From a virus, in the IMG/VR virus record IMGVR_UViG_3300044301_005691, positions 1 to 22,883 of that record: a DNA stretch of 22,883 nucleotides; one strand, 5' to 3'. The first letter of the stretch is position 1; each line of letters begins with the position of its first letter. The notes beneath the pieces are model-generated. The model was not told the origin of the DNA. It saw only the letters and a program-made list of their open reading frames with translations, and did not search any database. The translations under genes were made by a program, and so were the position numbers. This document shows positions 1-8,962 of the stretch, piece by piece.

Positions 1-1
1 G

Positions 2-946
2 AGGCTCGCTCAGTTCTTTGGACAAGCACTCGGAAACGCTACCGCAGGCGGGTACACAGACACGCAAACCGCGTCCACGTCTACCATCCTGAAAGCAACG
101 GACATGTCCAGCTTCACCAAGGGGCAAGGGGTTGTCTGGAATACGACGTCAGCTGGCCCACAAATGGGCTGGCTTTCTGACATTGACACTGGCGCATCCC
201 CAGACGAGGGGACCCTGTCTCAAGAACTAGCGCAAACACCGAGCACAACGAAGATTTTCGGCACTGCTACGGCATACATGACCAGCGGTTATGACTTCGC
301 AATTGGCGGGAAAAACTCCTATACATTGCGATACTCTAGCCACGACACAGATGACCAAATCACAATGACCGGTTGCCGCGTGAGTGGCCTCCGAATCATG
401 TATGAAACCCGGTCCCTCGTCACGTGTGAAATTGACTTCCTTGTGTCCAGTTGGACTGAGGGCTCTGGGTCTGGCGCACAGCCATATTCCTGGGACTACG
501 CTTCGCCCGAGGCCCTTGTCTCTGCTCGCTGTGCCTATGGTGCGGACGTTGGTGTAACAATGAGACTCAGCTCGCTGACTTTTGATGTGGGACTTGAGGT
601 CGTTGAAAACCTGGACCCGAATCAGCCTGGTGGAGTTGGCGGTCAGATGGTCGTTCAGCGCAAACCGACGGTCAGCTTCTCAACTTTCCGACAGGTCAAC
701 CAATGGCCTGCGCGGTTTGAAAATCCAGACGCGAATGCAAAGTGGTCTTTCGTTTTCGGATCCGGCGCCGGTCGTATGATGGGTCTTTACATCCCAGCAG
801 CGAGAGTAGCCGAGTTCCCTCAACCGACGGACCAAGATGGCAGAATCGGTGCTGACGTGACATTGTATGCTTGCGAGTATTACGGGGACACCGGGGGAAC
901 TCCTGCTGGTCTTCAGAATACTGATTGCAGAATTTCAATTACATAG
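2..946 (+). CDS. Major tail tube protein (5' partial)
   Basis: The frame is open to the first bases of the window, so the gene begins upstream; 314 residues are visible, and the ATG at 104 is internal. The protein is rich in Ser, Thr, Gly and beta-prone stretches, with no membrane segment or enzyme motif. Its place directly before a frameshifting tail chaperone pair and the tape measure gene is the usual position of the siphovirus tail tube subunit, which polymerises around the tape measure to form the tail shaft. The assignment rests mainly on gene order and composition, not on a recognised signature. The stop codon at 944-946 abuts the AGGAGG ribosome site of the next gene. A related tail sheath-less tail protein or a minor tail subunit is possible. 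Confidence 0.6.
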   Translation, partial: RLAQFFGQALGNATAGGYTDTQTASTSTILKATDMSSFTKGQGVVWNTTSAGPQMGWLSDIDTGASPDEGTLSQELAQTPSTTKIFGTATAYMTSGYDFAIGGKNSYTLRYSSHDTDDQITMTGCRVSGLRIMYETRSLVTCEIDFLVSSWTEGSGSGAQPYSWDYASPEALVSARCAYGADVGVTMRLSSLTFDVGLEVVENLDPNQPGGVGGQMVVQRKPTVSFSTFRQVNQWPARFENPDANAKWSFVFGSGAGRMMGLYIPAARVAEFPQPTDQDGRIGADVTLYACEYYGDTGGTPAGLQNTDCRISIT

Positions 947-958
947 GAGGAAAGACGC

Positions 959-1495
959 TTGGCCCTTCCAACTTTGACAAGAGTGACGGACACAGTCCGT
1001 GTGATTTCAATCCAGGATCCCTCCATTGACCAGGAGGCAACGCCAGAGGATGTTCTTACAGAATACGCCACTGCCGAAAACCTGGACACAAGCAGACTCA
1101 AGCTGAGAGACGATGATGTCACCTGGTTTGAATTGCGCCCGTTGAATGAACATGAAGTCACAATGGTTGGAGAATTGGGAAGTGGTTCAAGCGTCGATCT
1201 GACTTATCTGACAGCCAGACTTGGACTCGTTACCGTCGAAAATTATGAGGGGTTCGAAGAGCAGCGTGAAACCGTTTCAGGGATCCAAGCACTGACAAAA
1301 CAGTGCTTGGAGTGGGTTCCCAAGGAGACGATCCAGTGGCTTGCCCTCTGCATTTGGAAAATCAGCAAGCTAGAAGAACGCCAAAAAAAAGTCTCTATCT
1401 CCAGGCCACCCAAAGAGGTGAAACGGGCTGGAACGAAAAAGGGCAATTCGACTGCCGAGCATGCGAAAGCGATCCAGGTCTCCGCAAGGAACTAG
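959..1495 (+). CDS. Tail assembly chaperone (gpG-type)
   Basis: The gene encodes 178 residues and starts with TTG at 959, preceded by a full AGGAGG at 945-950 with 8-nt spacing, which fixes the unusual start. It sits between the tail tube and tape measure genes, the position of the lambda G/T chaperones that coat and protect the tape measure protein during tail assembly and are absent from the virion. Near its end, codons CAA AAA AAA form an A AAA AAA slippery heptamer (1384-1390). A minus-one shift there would join residues 1-144 to a second open frame that runs to 1788. The unshifted C-terminus is Lys/Arg rich. Sequence identity with known chaperones is not obvious by eye; the call rests on position, size and the frameshift signal. 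Confidence 0.7.
   Translation: MALPTLTRVTDTVRVISIQDPSIDQEATPEDVLTEYATAENLDTSRLKLRDDDVTWFELRPLNEHEVTMVGELGSGSSVDLTYLTARLGLVTVENYEGFEEQRETVSGIQALTKQCLEWVPKETIQWLALCIWKISKLEERQKKVSISRPPKEVKRAGTKKGNSTAEHAKAIQVSARN
1384..1390 (+). promoter_or_regulatory. Slippery heptamer for -1 ribosomal frameshift
   Basis: The sequence is A AAA AAA, with zero-frame codons AAA AAA in the P and A sites, so both tRNAs can re-pair after slipping back one base. It lies inside the chaperone gene and the minus-one frame then stays open for 132 codons. About 10 nt downstream an imperfect CCAG/CTGG stem enclosing a CACC/GGTG stem could act as a weak stimulator. Confidence 0.65.
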
Positions 1496-1788
1496 GATGT
1501 GATGAACCAAGAGCCATCGGTCCATGGAAGATCGGGGAGTTTGAATTCGAGCGTTGCCCGATGTGGCACGTCATTCACGAGTCCAATCCTAATTTCAGAA
1601 AGACTGTCGTTGAACTGTACCGAGACAGGGAGAAGGGTTGCGCCTACGGATGGCCAGACCTTCACGCTGCATCCGTCGTTGAAGGTGTCCGGTTTCTTGA
1701 TTACACAATCCAAGACCACGAAGCGAGGAACATAAAGCATGGCAATGAAAGGCGGCGAAGCGAAAATCGTCATCACGATAGACGCTGA
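1390..1788 (+). CDS. Frameshifted C-terminal extension of tail chaperone (gpT-type)
   Basis: This is the minus-one frame entered at the A AAA AAA site; it should be read as join(959..1390,1390..1788), giving a fusion of about 276 residues. The 132-residue extension contains cysteines in a CxxC (CRAC), a further GCD and a late CP, suggesting a metal- or disulfide-stabilised fold, and ends in a His/Arg-rich tail. It has no ribosome binding site of its own and ends 50 nt inside the tape measure gene, as lambda T overlaps its downstream gene. In lambda the shifted form (gpGT) recruits the tube subunit to the chaperone-coated tape measure. The same role is inferred here. A simple shadow frame is unlikely given its length, location and protein-like composition. 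Confidence 0.6.
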   Translation, partial: SLYLQATQRGETGWNEKGQFDCRACESDPGLRKELGCDEPRAIGPWKIGEFEFERCPMWHVIHESNPNFRKTVVELYRDREKGCAYGWPDLHAASVVEGVRFLDYTIQDHEARNIKHGNERRRSENRHHDRR

Positions 1789-4642
1789 TAAGGCCCAGCA
1801 AATTCTCGGAAAAGTGGATGACCAAGTGAAGGTCATTGACCAAAGCACATCCAAGGGAACTAAGTCACAACAGTCCATGAATGATGCACTGAAGTCAGGC
1901 AAGGCTCAGTGGGCACTTTATTCAGCAGGAATCTCAGGCGCTATCTCAATCGCAACGCAACTTGCTGCGGTGGTCGGTCAAATTGGTTCATTCATGAAAG
2001 AAGGGGCCAAGGCTGCAGCAATTGAAAAGGGCTTTAGAAAGGCTGTGCCTGCTGCTGATGAATTGTTGGCCAAAATGGAACGCGCAACAGCATTCCAAAT
2101 GGATGAGACGAGCCTAATGCGGTTCGGCGCGAAAATGAAACGCGCCGGAATGGACATGGATCAGATCGCCGATGTGATGGAACTGGCTGCAAAGGCGGCA
2201 AATGCCACAGGTCAGGACCTGCACCAGACGGTAGAGGGCATCGCTACGTCATTCATCAGGATCAATGACAGGGGCTTCAAGGCTGTGGACTTGAACTTGA
2301 ACCTCCAAAAGCTATTCACCGAACAAGGGCTAGAGCTTGGCAAGTCCACAACCCTTCTGGAAAACAATGAAAAACGGACCAAGATGCTCACTGAGGCTAC
2401 TAAGGCCCTCGGCGACGCTTATGGTGACATCAACTTGGATGACGATCTGCTGGTCAAGCAGAACCAGTTCATCAAGAAGTGGGATGATTTCGTAAGCAAC
2501 ACTCAGGAAGAAAGCGCAACAATGGCCGGCGAGCTGGTGGCCTACGCAGAAGGAGACAGGGCCGAGAGAAATTTCATTGCCCTGACCAATCCCCTCGTTG
2601 AGCTCATCTCACTGTTCGGCGCCCTCAACCACGAGCAAGACCAAAGCACGGAGGCTGAAAATACCCGAGCCCATGAATTCAAAAAAACGAGTGATGTTGT
2701 CATCAAGAAGCTAGAAGCAGAAGCGGACATACGCCGCAAACTTGATGAGATCTGGGAGGAAAGCTGGGAGCTGCTAGATGAGACTGAGTACAAGAAAAGG
2801 CTAGCCATCGAGGGCACTGCCGCAGCCCTGGACAAGAAGAGAATCAAGACCGTTGAAGACTTACTGGCGGTCAAAGACCAAACTGAACAGACCGGAAGGT
2901 CACAAGCGACATTCAAAACCACCATGAAGCTCTACAAAGAGTTCACTAGCGGCGATGAATATGACCTGGTGAAGCACTTTGAAATGGAGGGCTCCGCATG
3001 GGAACAGGCACGCAAATTCCTGAAAGAAGCACGAGGCGAGAACCTCAAGTTCATGAAAGACCGCGTTGCCTTCTTAACGCAGCAGGCCAAGATCACGGGG
3101 CTGTATCCTGAAGAGATTTCAGAGCTGAAAAAACTGGAATCGTCACTTGCCGCCGCCGGCATAGCCATGCACTCGCTGAACGAAGGAACCGAAGATCAAA
3201 ACGTACTCGCAAGCGTAGCAGTGATGAGCGCCGAGCGAATGGCGCAAAAGACTTTCGATAACAAGGTGGCGCTGACGAACGCCGCAATAGCAGCGGGTAA
3301 TTATAGGATAGCCATCGACCACGCCTCCAGTGCAGTCAAGGTCGGCGAACGGGCTGGCGAGGGATACAGGGTCAAAACCAACGAGCAAAGAAATGCTCTG
3401 ATTGAACTAACAAGGGCCGAGATTAAACACGCCAGCGCAATACTTGAAAAGGTTCAGGCTCAGGCAATTGCTGAGGGCTCAGAAACTGGAATGACCGCAG
3501 CATATCTCATCAGCGCAGAGTACAAGGCAACGGTCAAAAAAATTGAAGATTTGGAAAAACTCCAACGAACTCTTCAAGGGAAAGCGGATACAAAGCTGAA
3601 GGCCCCGCCATCCCTCAAGCCCAAGGCAATCGGTGCCAGAGATGAAAAGGCCATAAAAGACGCAGAGCAGCGGGAAAAAGACTTTCAATTCTTTAGAGTC
3701 TCAAGAGCACTTGAGGCCGAGGCAAAAATGTTTGACGCGACCAGGGACAGGCTTTCACAAGAAAAGCACATGGCCGCCCAGTTCTTCTCATCTCACAACA
3801 TGAACGCGCAGCGAGCAATCTCACTCGAGGAGGAGCGAGTCTTTTTGATTAGCCAGAAGGCCGCAGCGGAAAGACTCTGGGCCAAGGAGCTGGCAGAGGC
3901 AGAGGCTCGTGACCCTGTTGACAAAGCAATCGAGGGTCTGACCAGGCACCAGGAGGTCGTGGATGAGCTGGGGAACGCAATCAAGCAAAAGCAAAGAGAG
4001 ATCCAGGATGTGCTCAAGCAGATGAATCAATCAATGTTTGACGCACAGATGGAAAGCATTCGCGGCGCCATGTCAATGGCTAGCGACATTGGGTCGCAGT
4101 TCGGTGCTTCCATGTTGGAGGCAACCTACGCATTTGAAGCCGCATGGGAGCGGTCAAGACATACCTACCAGGCAATGATTAAAGCAGGCCAAGGTCACAG
4201 CAATGCAATGAAAGCGGCGGTGCCTGGGATGATCAGTGGCGCAGGAAAGGTTGCCTCCGCATTTGCTAAATCAGAAGGTGCCAAGGCGAAGATTATGGCT
4301 GGGGTTGAAGGCGCGGCGGCATTGGCGGCGTTCGCAATGGCTGCTGCTGGTGGTCCAGCAATGAGTCACATGTGGCAGGCTGGTGTGATGCATACGCTTG
4401 CAGCCGCAGCCTACGCAGCGGTCGCATCTGAGGCCGGTAAGTCTGCCAAGAAACCACCAGCAGCACCGGCACGTTCTCCCGGAGTTGGTCGATCTGACTC
4501 AGGTCCATCACAGGCCATTCATTTGCATTTTGCTGGGAGCACAATAATTGGAAACGATAAGACCGCCGGTGAGCAGTTGGCTGGCATTATTGGTGAGCAT
4601 ACACAGTGGACTGACGGTGAATCCAAGTTCGAGGTCGCATAG
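1739..4642 (+). CDS. Tape measure protein
   Basis: At 967 residues this is one of the two longest tail proteins, following the chaperone genes. It is highly helical and Ala/Lys/Glu rich. A hydrophobic segment is visible around residues 58-82 (after the run SMNDALKSGKAQWALYSAG) and a second Ala/Gly/Met-rich hydrophobic region around 855-905. The C-terminus is Pro/Ala rich followed by a compact end. These are usual features of tape measure proteins, which set tail length and are ejected ahead of the DNA to help it cross the host envelope. A GAGGA at 1725-1729 precedes the ATG by 9 nt. Using the common rule of about 0.15 nm per residue, the tail would be near 145 nm, an inference. No peptidase or lysozyme domain was recognised. 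Confidence 0.88.
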   Translation: MAMKGGEAKIVITIDADKAQQILGKVDDQVKVIDQSTSKGTKSQQSMNDALKSGKAQWALYSAGISGAISIATQLAAVVGQIGSFMKEGAKAAAIEKGFRKAVPAADELLAKMERATAFQMDETSLMRFGAKMKRAGMDMDQIADVMELAAKAANATGQDLHQTVEGIATSFIRINDRGFKAVDLNLNLQKLFTEQGLELGKSTTLLENNEKRTKMLTEATKALGDAYGDINLDDDLLVKQNQFIKKWDDFVSNTQEESATMAGELVAYAEGDRAERNFIALTNPLVELISLFGALNHEQDQSTEAENTRAHEFKKTSDVVIKKLEAEADIRRKLDEIWEESWELLDETEYKKRLAIEGTAAALDKKRIKTVEDLLAVKDQTEQTGRSQATFKTTMKLYKEFTSGDEYDLVKHFEMEGSAWEQARKFLKEARGENLKFMKDRVAFLTQQAKITGLYPEEISELKKLESSLAAAGIAMHSLNEGTEDQNVLASVAVMSAERMAQKTFDNKVALTNAAIAAGNYRIAIDHASSAVKVGERAGEGYRVKTNEQRNALIELTRAEIKHASAILEKVQAQAIAEGSETGMTAAYLISAEYKATVKKIEDLEKLQRTLQGKADTKLKAPPSLKPKAIGARDEKAIKDAEQREKDFQFFRVSRALEAEAKMFDATRDRLSQEKHMAAQFFSSHNMNAQRAISLEEERVFLISQKAAAERLWAKELAEAEARDPVDKAIEGLTRHQEVVDELGNAIKQKQREIQDVLKQMNQSMFDAQMESIRGAMSMASDIGSQFGASMLEATYAFEAAWERSRHTYQAMIKAGQGHSNAMKAAVPGMISGAGKVASAFAKSEGAKAKIMAGVEGAAALAAFAMAAAGGPAMSHMWQAGVMHTLAAAAYAAVASEAGKSAKKPPAAPARSPGVGRSDSGPSQAIHLHFAGSTIIGNDKTAGEQLAGIIGEHTQWTDGESKFEVA

Positions 4643-5359
4643 ATGTCTACGAGCTCATATCTACAGGGAAGGTTCGTTGTGCCGGTGAATTACACAATCC
4701 GGCTCATTGAGTCCACTGGAAGCAGCTTCCCGACCGTTGACATTGACCTGACTGCTGGCGAGGTTGTCTCAAGCGTTGACGCCTTGCTTGCAAGGTTCAA
4801 TGCAGCCCTCACGGACTCACAGTTTGCGGTTGACAAGAGCACTGGGAAAATCGTTTGGACACCTGGCCCATCCATGTCAGCACTTGTGCACAATTTCGAT
4901 CAGCACAGCACCGGGAACACGGTTGTTCGGGATTTCTTGGGCCAGACGGCAAATTTCGGGGGCGTCTCCGGCTCTTCCATGACCTTCCCAAACCCTCACG
5001 ACGCAGGCTGGTATCCTGAACGAGACATAGAGGCTTTTCAAGTAAACGAGAGGTCCGTTCCAAGGTCGTCCAGACTGCTGGCTGATGGAACAGGCGAAAC
5101 TCAATGGGGGCCTGAGAGCGATGTCGGCAGAGCGAAGTTCACCGCAACCCTGTTTTCCAGTTCTTTGTCTGAAAACGAATCGCTGGAAGACTTCTTTGAC
5201 GCGGTAATGACGGGACACGGGGAGCCATTCTCGGTCACGATTGGCGAGTCTTCATATTCTGTCATCATGGATTCTGAACCATTTTCAATCCAATACCGCA
5301 GGGTGAGCGATAAGCTGGACACTCTTTGGAGGATTGGACTCCAGGGCTGGAGCGTGTAA
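4643..5359 (+). CDS. Distal tail protein, copy A
   Basis: The 238-residue product starts immediately after the tape measure stop codon. It is beta-rich, with no membrane segment or enzyme motif. Genes right after the tape measure normally encode the distal tail ring that connects tube and tip (Dit or lambda gpM/gpL types). The protein shares an arrangement with the next gene: an RDFLG motif near residue 95 followed by a Gly/Ser loop (NFGG), a middle region with a Phe/Ala/Thr strand, a short helix and a G-x-P motif (GEPFSV here, GSPLTI there). I infer the two are diverged tandem copies. The stop codon overlaps the next start as TAATG. Confidence 0.6.
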   Translation: MSTSSYLQGRFVVPVNYTIRLIESTGSSFPTVDIDLTAGEVVSSVDALLARFNAALTDSQFAVDKSTGKIVWTPGPSMSALVHNFDQHSTGNTVVRDFLGQTANFGGVSGSSMTFPNPHDAGWYPERDIEAFQVNERSVPRSSRLLADGTGETQWGPESDVGRAKFTATLFSSSLSENESLEDFFDAVMTGHGEPFSVTIGESSYSVIMDSEPFSIQYRRVSDKLDTLWRIGLQGWSV

Positions 5360-6057
5360 TGGCCTCAAGACTTGACCTATCGTGCAGATTCACGCCAGAC
5401 AGAGACAGGCTGACCGTGAATTACAATAGCGCCGGCGACACGGTTGTCACGCTGAACGTGGATACTGTCAACGGGATGGAAATCGAGTACGATTGGCTGG
5501 CGATTTGCGGCCGTCTTCAGGATGCCCTGCGCGCACACGTTCACGCTTCGTTCGAGGTCACCCCTGACTTCACCGCAGAAACCGGGCTCCTCATTGAGGC
5601 AACGGACGCTTTCACGGTAACCTGGACACGCCCTGCGCTGCGTGACTTCCTTGGCTTCACTGGGAACCTATCCGGTTCAAACCGATATGGCGCGACCACA
5701 CCGAGCTCAAAGGCGTTGTCCGTCACAGCAATGGACCGCACTCCGGAAATCATATACGCCACGAAAAAGAATGACAGGAAGTCTTCGTTGTATTTCGCGA
5801 AGCAAATGCGCTGGCGGTTTTCACTGAGGGTGACCGCGTCTGAACTACCTGGGTTGCGAGCGGTTTTGAATAACGCTCTGCGGGGAAGCCCGTTGACGAT
5901 ATACTGGAACACGGGCGTTCTATCCGCATGGACATGGAGCAATTTTACCGGGAAGACAAAATGTATATTGAGGGACGCCGTGTACGCTGAAACATGGCTA
6001 ACATCCCCACACCAAACAATAGCCGACATTCAGCTGGAGGTTGATGTCATTGAGTGA
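5359..6057 (+). CDS. Distal tail protein, copy B
   Basis: I chose the ATG at 5359, which overlaps the previous stop codon (TAATG) and has GGAG a few bases upstream; an in-frame TTG at 5326 would add 11 residues. The product has 232 residues, is beta-rich, and lacks catalytic motifs. Around residue 92 it has RDFLGFTGNLSG, matching the RDFLGQTANFGG of the preceding gene, and its later strand/helix/G-x-P region also lines up. It is probably a second ring or hub-adapter protein at the tail end. The position between tape measure and large tail hub supports this. The specific partner cannot be told from sequence. Confidence 0.58.
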   Translation: MASRLDLSCRFTPDRDRLTVNYNSAGDTVVTLNVDTVNGMEIEYDWLAICGRLQDALRAHVHASFEVTPDFTAETGLLIEATDAFTVTWTRPALRDFLGFTGNLSGSNRYGATTPSSKALSVTAMDRTPEIIYATKKNDRKSSLYFAKQMRWRFSLRVTASELPGLRAVLNNALRGSPLTIYWNTGVLSAWTWSNFTGKTKCILRDAVYAETWLTSPHQTIADIQLEVDVIE

Positions 6058-8962
6058 TTTCAAAAATGCAATAACCAAAGAGCAGGTCGGCATTCGATTC
6101 GCTGTCCAGATCTCTGGGATACCATACGTCTTCCTCAGCGACTCAATTCCAAATGGACCGGACGGGTCTGCCTGGGCCGCTCCAACGTCAAAGGGTTCCG
6201 CGTATACCTACCTCCCCAGCACAATTGACATGACACAAGCCCTCGGTGAGGTTGGCGCGGCTGTCGATAGGCGCAGCGGAAAGACCGCACCAGCGTCTCT
6301 TGGACTCACGCTCGTAGGGGAAAGCCTTTTATCTCTTTTCGCGCGGGAGAACAGCTCTTTACACGCGACAAACCTCACGGCTTCTGTGCCATACGACTCC
6401 GATGGAAACGGGGACATTCTCACGGTTGAAAGCACGGCAAATTTCGCGGGGAGTGGTTTTCTGTACATGGGTCGCGAGACAATAAAGTACACCACGAAGC
6501 CCGACGCCACGCACTTCGGTGACGCTGGAAACAAGTGCACGCGGGACATGTTTGGGATTCGCGGGGACCCGAGCGATGAATCTCATACCGACATCTATTT
6601 TGATTACAACGCCAACATCCCCAGCAAGGCTCCCAGGGTCATTGCGGATTATCCAAGAATCTGGAATGGGCGAATGATTTCTGTTCGGGCCTATTGCGTT
6701 GGTCTGGACGGTACGGCCTTTGATAGTGAGTTCGGTGGTTCATATTCCAGGGAAATCTTCAGAGGTATTATTCAGGATGAGCCAAAGCCCGACAAGACTT
6801 GGCAACGGTGGACAATCGATGCAAGGTCTATAGACTCTTCACTTCACACGAAAGTCGGTGGACAGCTTCCGTCGGCTAAATTGTTCTATCAGCCAAGTGA
6901 CCATGAGCAGATATTTAAATTTCCTCCGCATTGGGATCACGACGACAATGGACCAGATTGGACGGGACAGCTTAACGGGAGCAATTTCCTTTATTGGATA
7001 AACGAGGACGTGAGGGACATTGTTTTTGACCTCTGGACGTTCTGGGACGCCGCCGATCCATTGGCCTCCTATAACAGTGAAACAGGATACACCACACATC
7101 GTTTTGAGGCCGGAACCGTTCAGCTGGACATGGGTCTCAAGAGTGGTGCTCAAATCATTGCAGACTTCAACGCGAAAACGAAAGCAGCCCTAGCGACAGT
7201 CAGTGCCGATGACAACCTGCGAATCAATTTGGTGCTGGCGAATCACCACGGGGAAACGAAAGACAATTATGTCGTCGTCGCGGCACAGCCTGGGTCATAC
7301 TGCAAAGTCACAATGCGCTATGACAGTCCAAACAATTTTGGGAAGCTGTTCGGGTTAAAAGGAAACCGACAGCATTGGTGCAGGGCCAGTCCAGGCAAGG
7401 TCAAAAAGAAGGCGAAGGGAGAGGTAGCAGACACAGAGGGCCAGATGGTTGGCTATATCAGCGCACACCAAGACACGATCCCATTCTGGTTCCCAGATAC
7501 GGCGGGGATTCAATCGGAAGTAATTCCCGCCAGCGGATACGCACGTCTAGGCGAAGACGAGATTATCAAGTACGCCGCAATTCAAGCAACGGGCTCACCG
7601 TATGCTGGCAACGACGCAAGCCTTGGAATGTATATCATGACGGGCGTAACGCGAGGTGCGTGCGGTACCACGGCAAGATCACATGAGCTTCGAGTGGACC
7701 TTGCTCAGTGGTCTGCCCTGGGTGAGCGAGCAAAGATACAGTTCGGACATGGAATGGAGGGCGTTTCAATCTTTGATGCAATACTTCAACTCTGTGTATC
7801 AACCGGCTCAGGTCATCACGGCTCTTATGATGTTCTTCCAAAGGGCTGGGCGCCCCCAATAAGCCCCCTGGACATTGATATTGCTGAGATCGAATCAATA
7901 AGGGACTCGACATTCAGCCCTCACACGGTGGACCTTTTCGTGTCTAAACCGTTGGACCTAATGAAGAGGATCACTGAATGGCTGGCACCGCTCGGCCTGT
8001 ACCTCACGGCGAAGACGAATGATGAGGGAAAATACCTGGTCACGATGGTTCGGATATTGCCGGCGCTGGAGGGTGACGTCGGAGAAAATGTCTTGTCACA
8101 TGATGACTTTGACATGTACCGCCCAGCAAAGGCTGAGTCTGGAATCAAGCGAGTGGTGAACCAGATAAATGCACAGGTTGGATGGGACATTGTTAAGGAA
8201 GCTCACGACGAAAAAATGAAGGTGATTGCAACGGACGACGATTCATTAATTGACTTCGGACGTCGGCGCGAAATCACTTGGAAATTCCCAGGCTTTAGAT
8301 GGTCCATAGGAACGGCCATTCAATACGTGACCAACATGGCATCAAAGGCTTTCCGTCGATTTGGTAGGCCGTATGATGTTTTGAAGCTGAATGTCTCACG
8401 AGCAAAGGGATGGAACATTCAGAGCGGCGACACGGTACAAATCAGCCTCCCCAACTATCCGACCAGAGAGGGAACAAGGGGATTCAGTTATCGGAACGCG
8501 GTGGTTCTAAGGGCCAATCATTCCTACTGGAAACCCGGTGACTCAGTTGGCTCTGAAATTACGGTGGCAGTTGAAGACCAATACAGGGCAACGACATACT
8601 GTCCATCCGCAGCCATTTCAAATGTTGCAGGCACGACAATAACACTCTCTGACGCCGATGCGTACACCAAGGACAGCGACAAAGAAATTCACCACTTCAG
8701 CGACGGCATGATAGTCTACATCTACAACGAGGGAGACTATGGAAGTGGAGTGGACAAGCGAACACTGTCAAACAAGAATGAAGGTGCTGGCACGTTCACC
8801 ATTTCATCTGGCCTGTCCATAACACCTGGAGCGAGGACGATCATGATCTTTGCTGGACATGATGATGGAGCCACTACAGAGCAGAAGTCACATGCCTATA
8901 TCGGCAGCAGCGCAACTCCGTCTGAATTATCAGGCTCAACCGAATCATTTAAATACGCATGA
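6050..8962 (+). CDS. Large tail hub / tip attachment protein
   Basis: About 970 residues, the largest structural gene after the tape measure and in the place of lambda J or the Tal/baseplate hub gene. The GGAGG at 6036-6040 lies 9 nt before the TTG at 6050 but only 3 nt before the ATG at 6044, so TTG 6050 is preferred; ATG 6044 or TTG 6041 would add two or three residues. The product is beta-rich and soluble. A mid-protein region (about 630-720) with charged and aromatic residues is followed by a compact region with SGDTVQISLP near residue 805, resembling hub barrels that cap the tail tube and hold receptor-binding parts. No peptidase or lysozyme motif was recognised. The 3' end overlaps the next ATG by four bases (ATGA). 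Confidence 0.62.
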   Translation: MSDFKNAITKEQVGIRFAVQISGIPYVFLSDSIPNGPDGSAWAAPTSKGSAYTYLPSTIDMTQALGEVGAAVDRRSGKTAPASLGLTLVGESLLSLFARENSSLHATNLTASVPYDSDGNGDILTVESTANFAGSGFLYMGRETIKYTTKPDATHFGDAGNKCTRDMFGIRGDPSDESHTDIYFDYNANIPSKAPRVIADYPRIWNGRMISVRAYCVGLDGTAFDSEFGGSYSREIFRGIIQDEPKPDKTWQRWTIDARSIDSSLHTKVGGQLPSAKLFYQPSDHEQIFKFPPHWDHDDNGPDWTGQLNGSNFLYWINEDVRDIVFDLWTFWDAADPLASYNSETGYTTHRFEAGTVQLDMGLKSGAQIIADFNAKTKAALATVSADDNLRINLVLANHHGETKDNYVVVAAQPGSYCKVTMRYDSPNNFGKLFGLKGNRQHWCRASPGKVKKKAKGEVADTEGQMVGYISAHQDTIPFWFPDTAGIQSEVIPASGYARLGEDEIIKYAAIQATGSPYAGNDASLGMYIMTGVTRGACGTTARSHELRVDLAQWSALGERAKIQFGHGMEGVSIFDAILQLCVSTGSGHHGSYDVLPKGWAPPISPLDIDIAEIESIRDSTFSPHTVDLFVSKPLDLMKRITEWLAPLGLYLTAKTNDEGKYLVTMVRILPALEGDVGENVLSHDDFDMYRPAKAESGIKRVVNQINAQVGWDIVKEAHDEKMKVIATDDDSLIDFGRRREITWKFPGFRWSIGTAIQYVTNMASKAFRRFGRPYDVLKLNVSRAKGWNIQSGDTVQISLPNYPTREGTRGFSYRNAVVLRANHSYWKPGDSVGSEITVAVEDQYRATTYCPSAAISNVAGTTITLSDADAYTKDSDKEIHHFSDGMIVYIYNEGDYGSGVDKRTLSNKNEGAGTFTISSGLSITPGARTIMIFAGHDDGATTEQKSHAYIGSSATPSELSGSTESFKYA

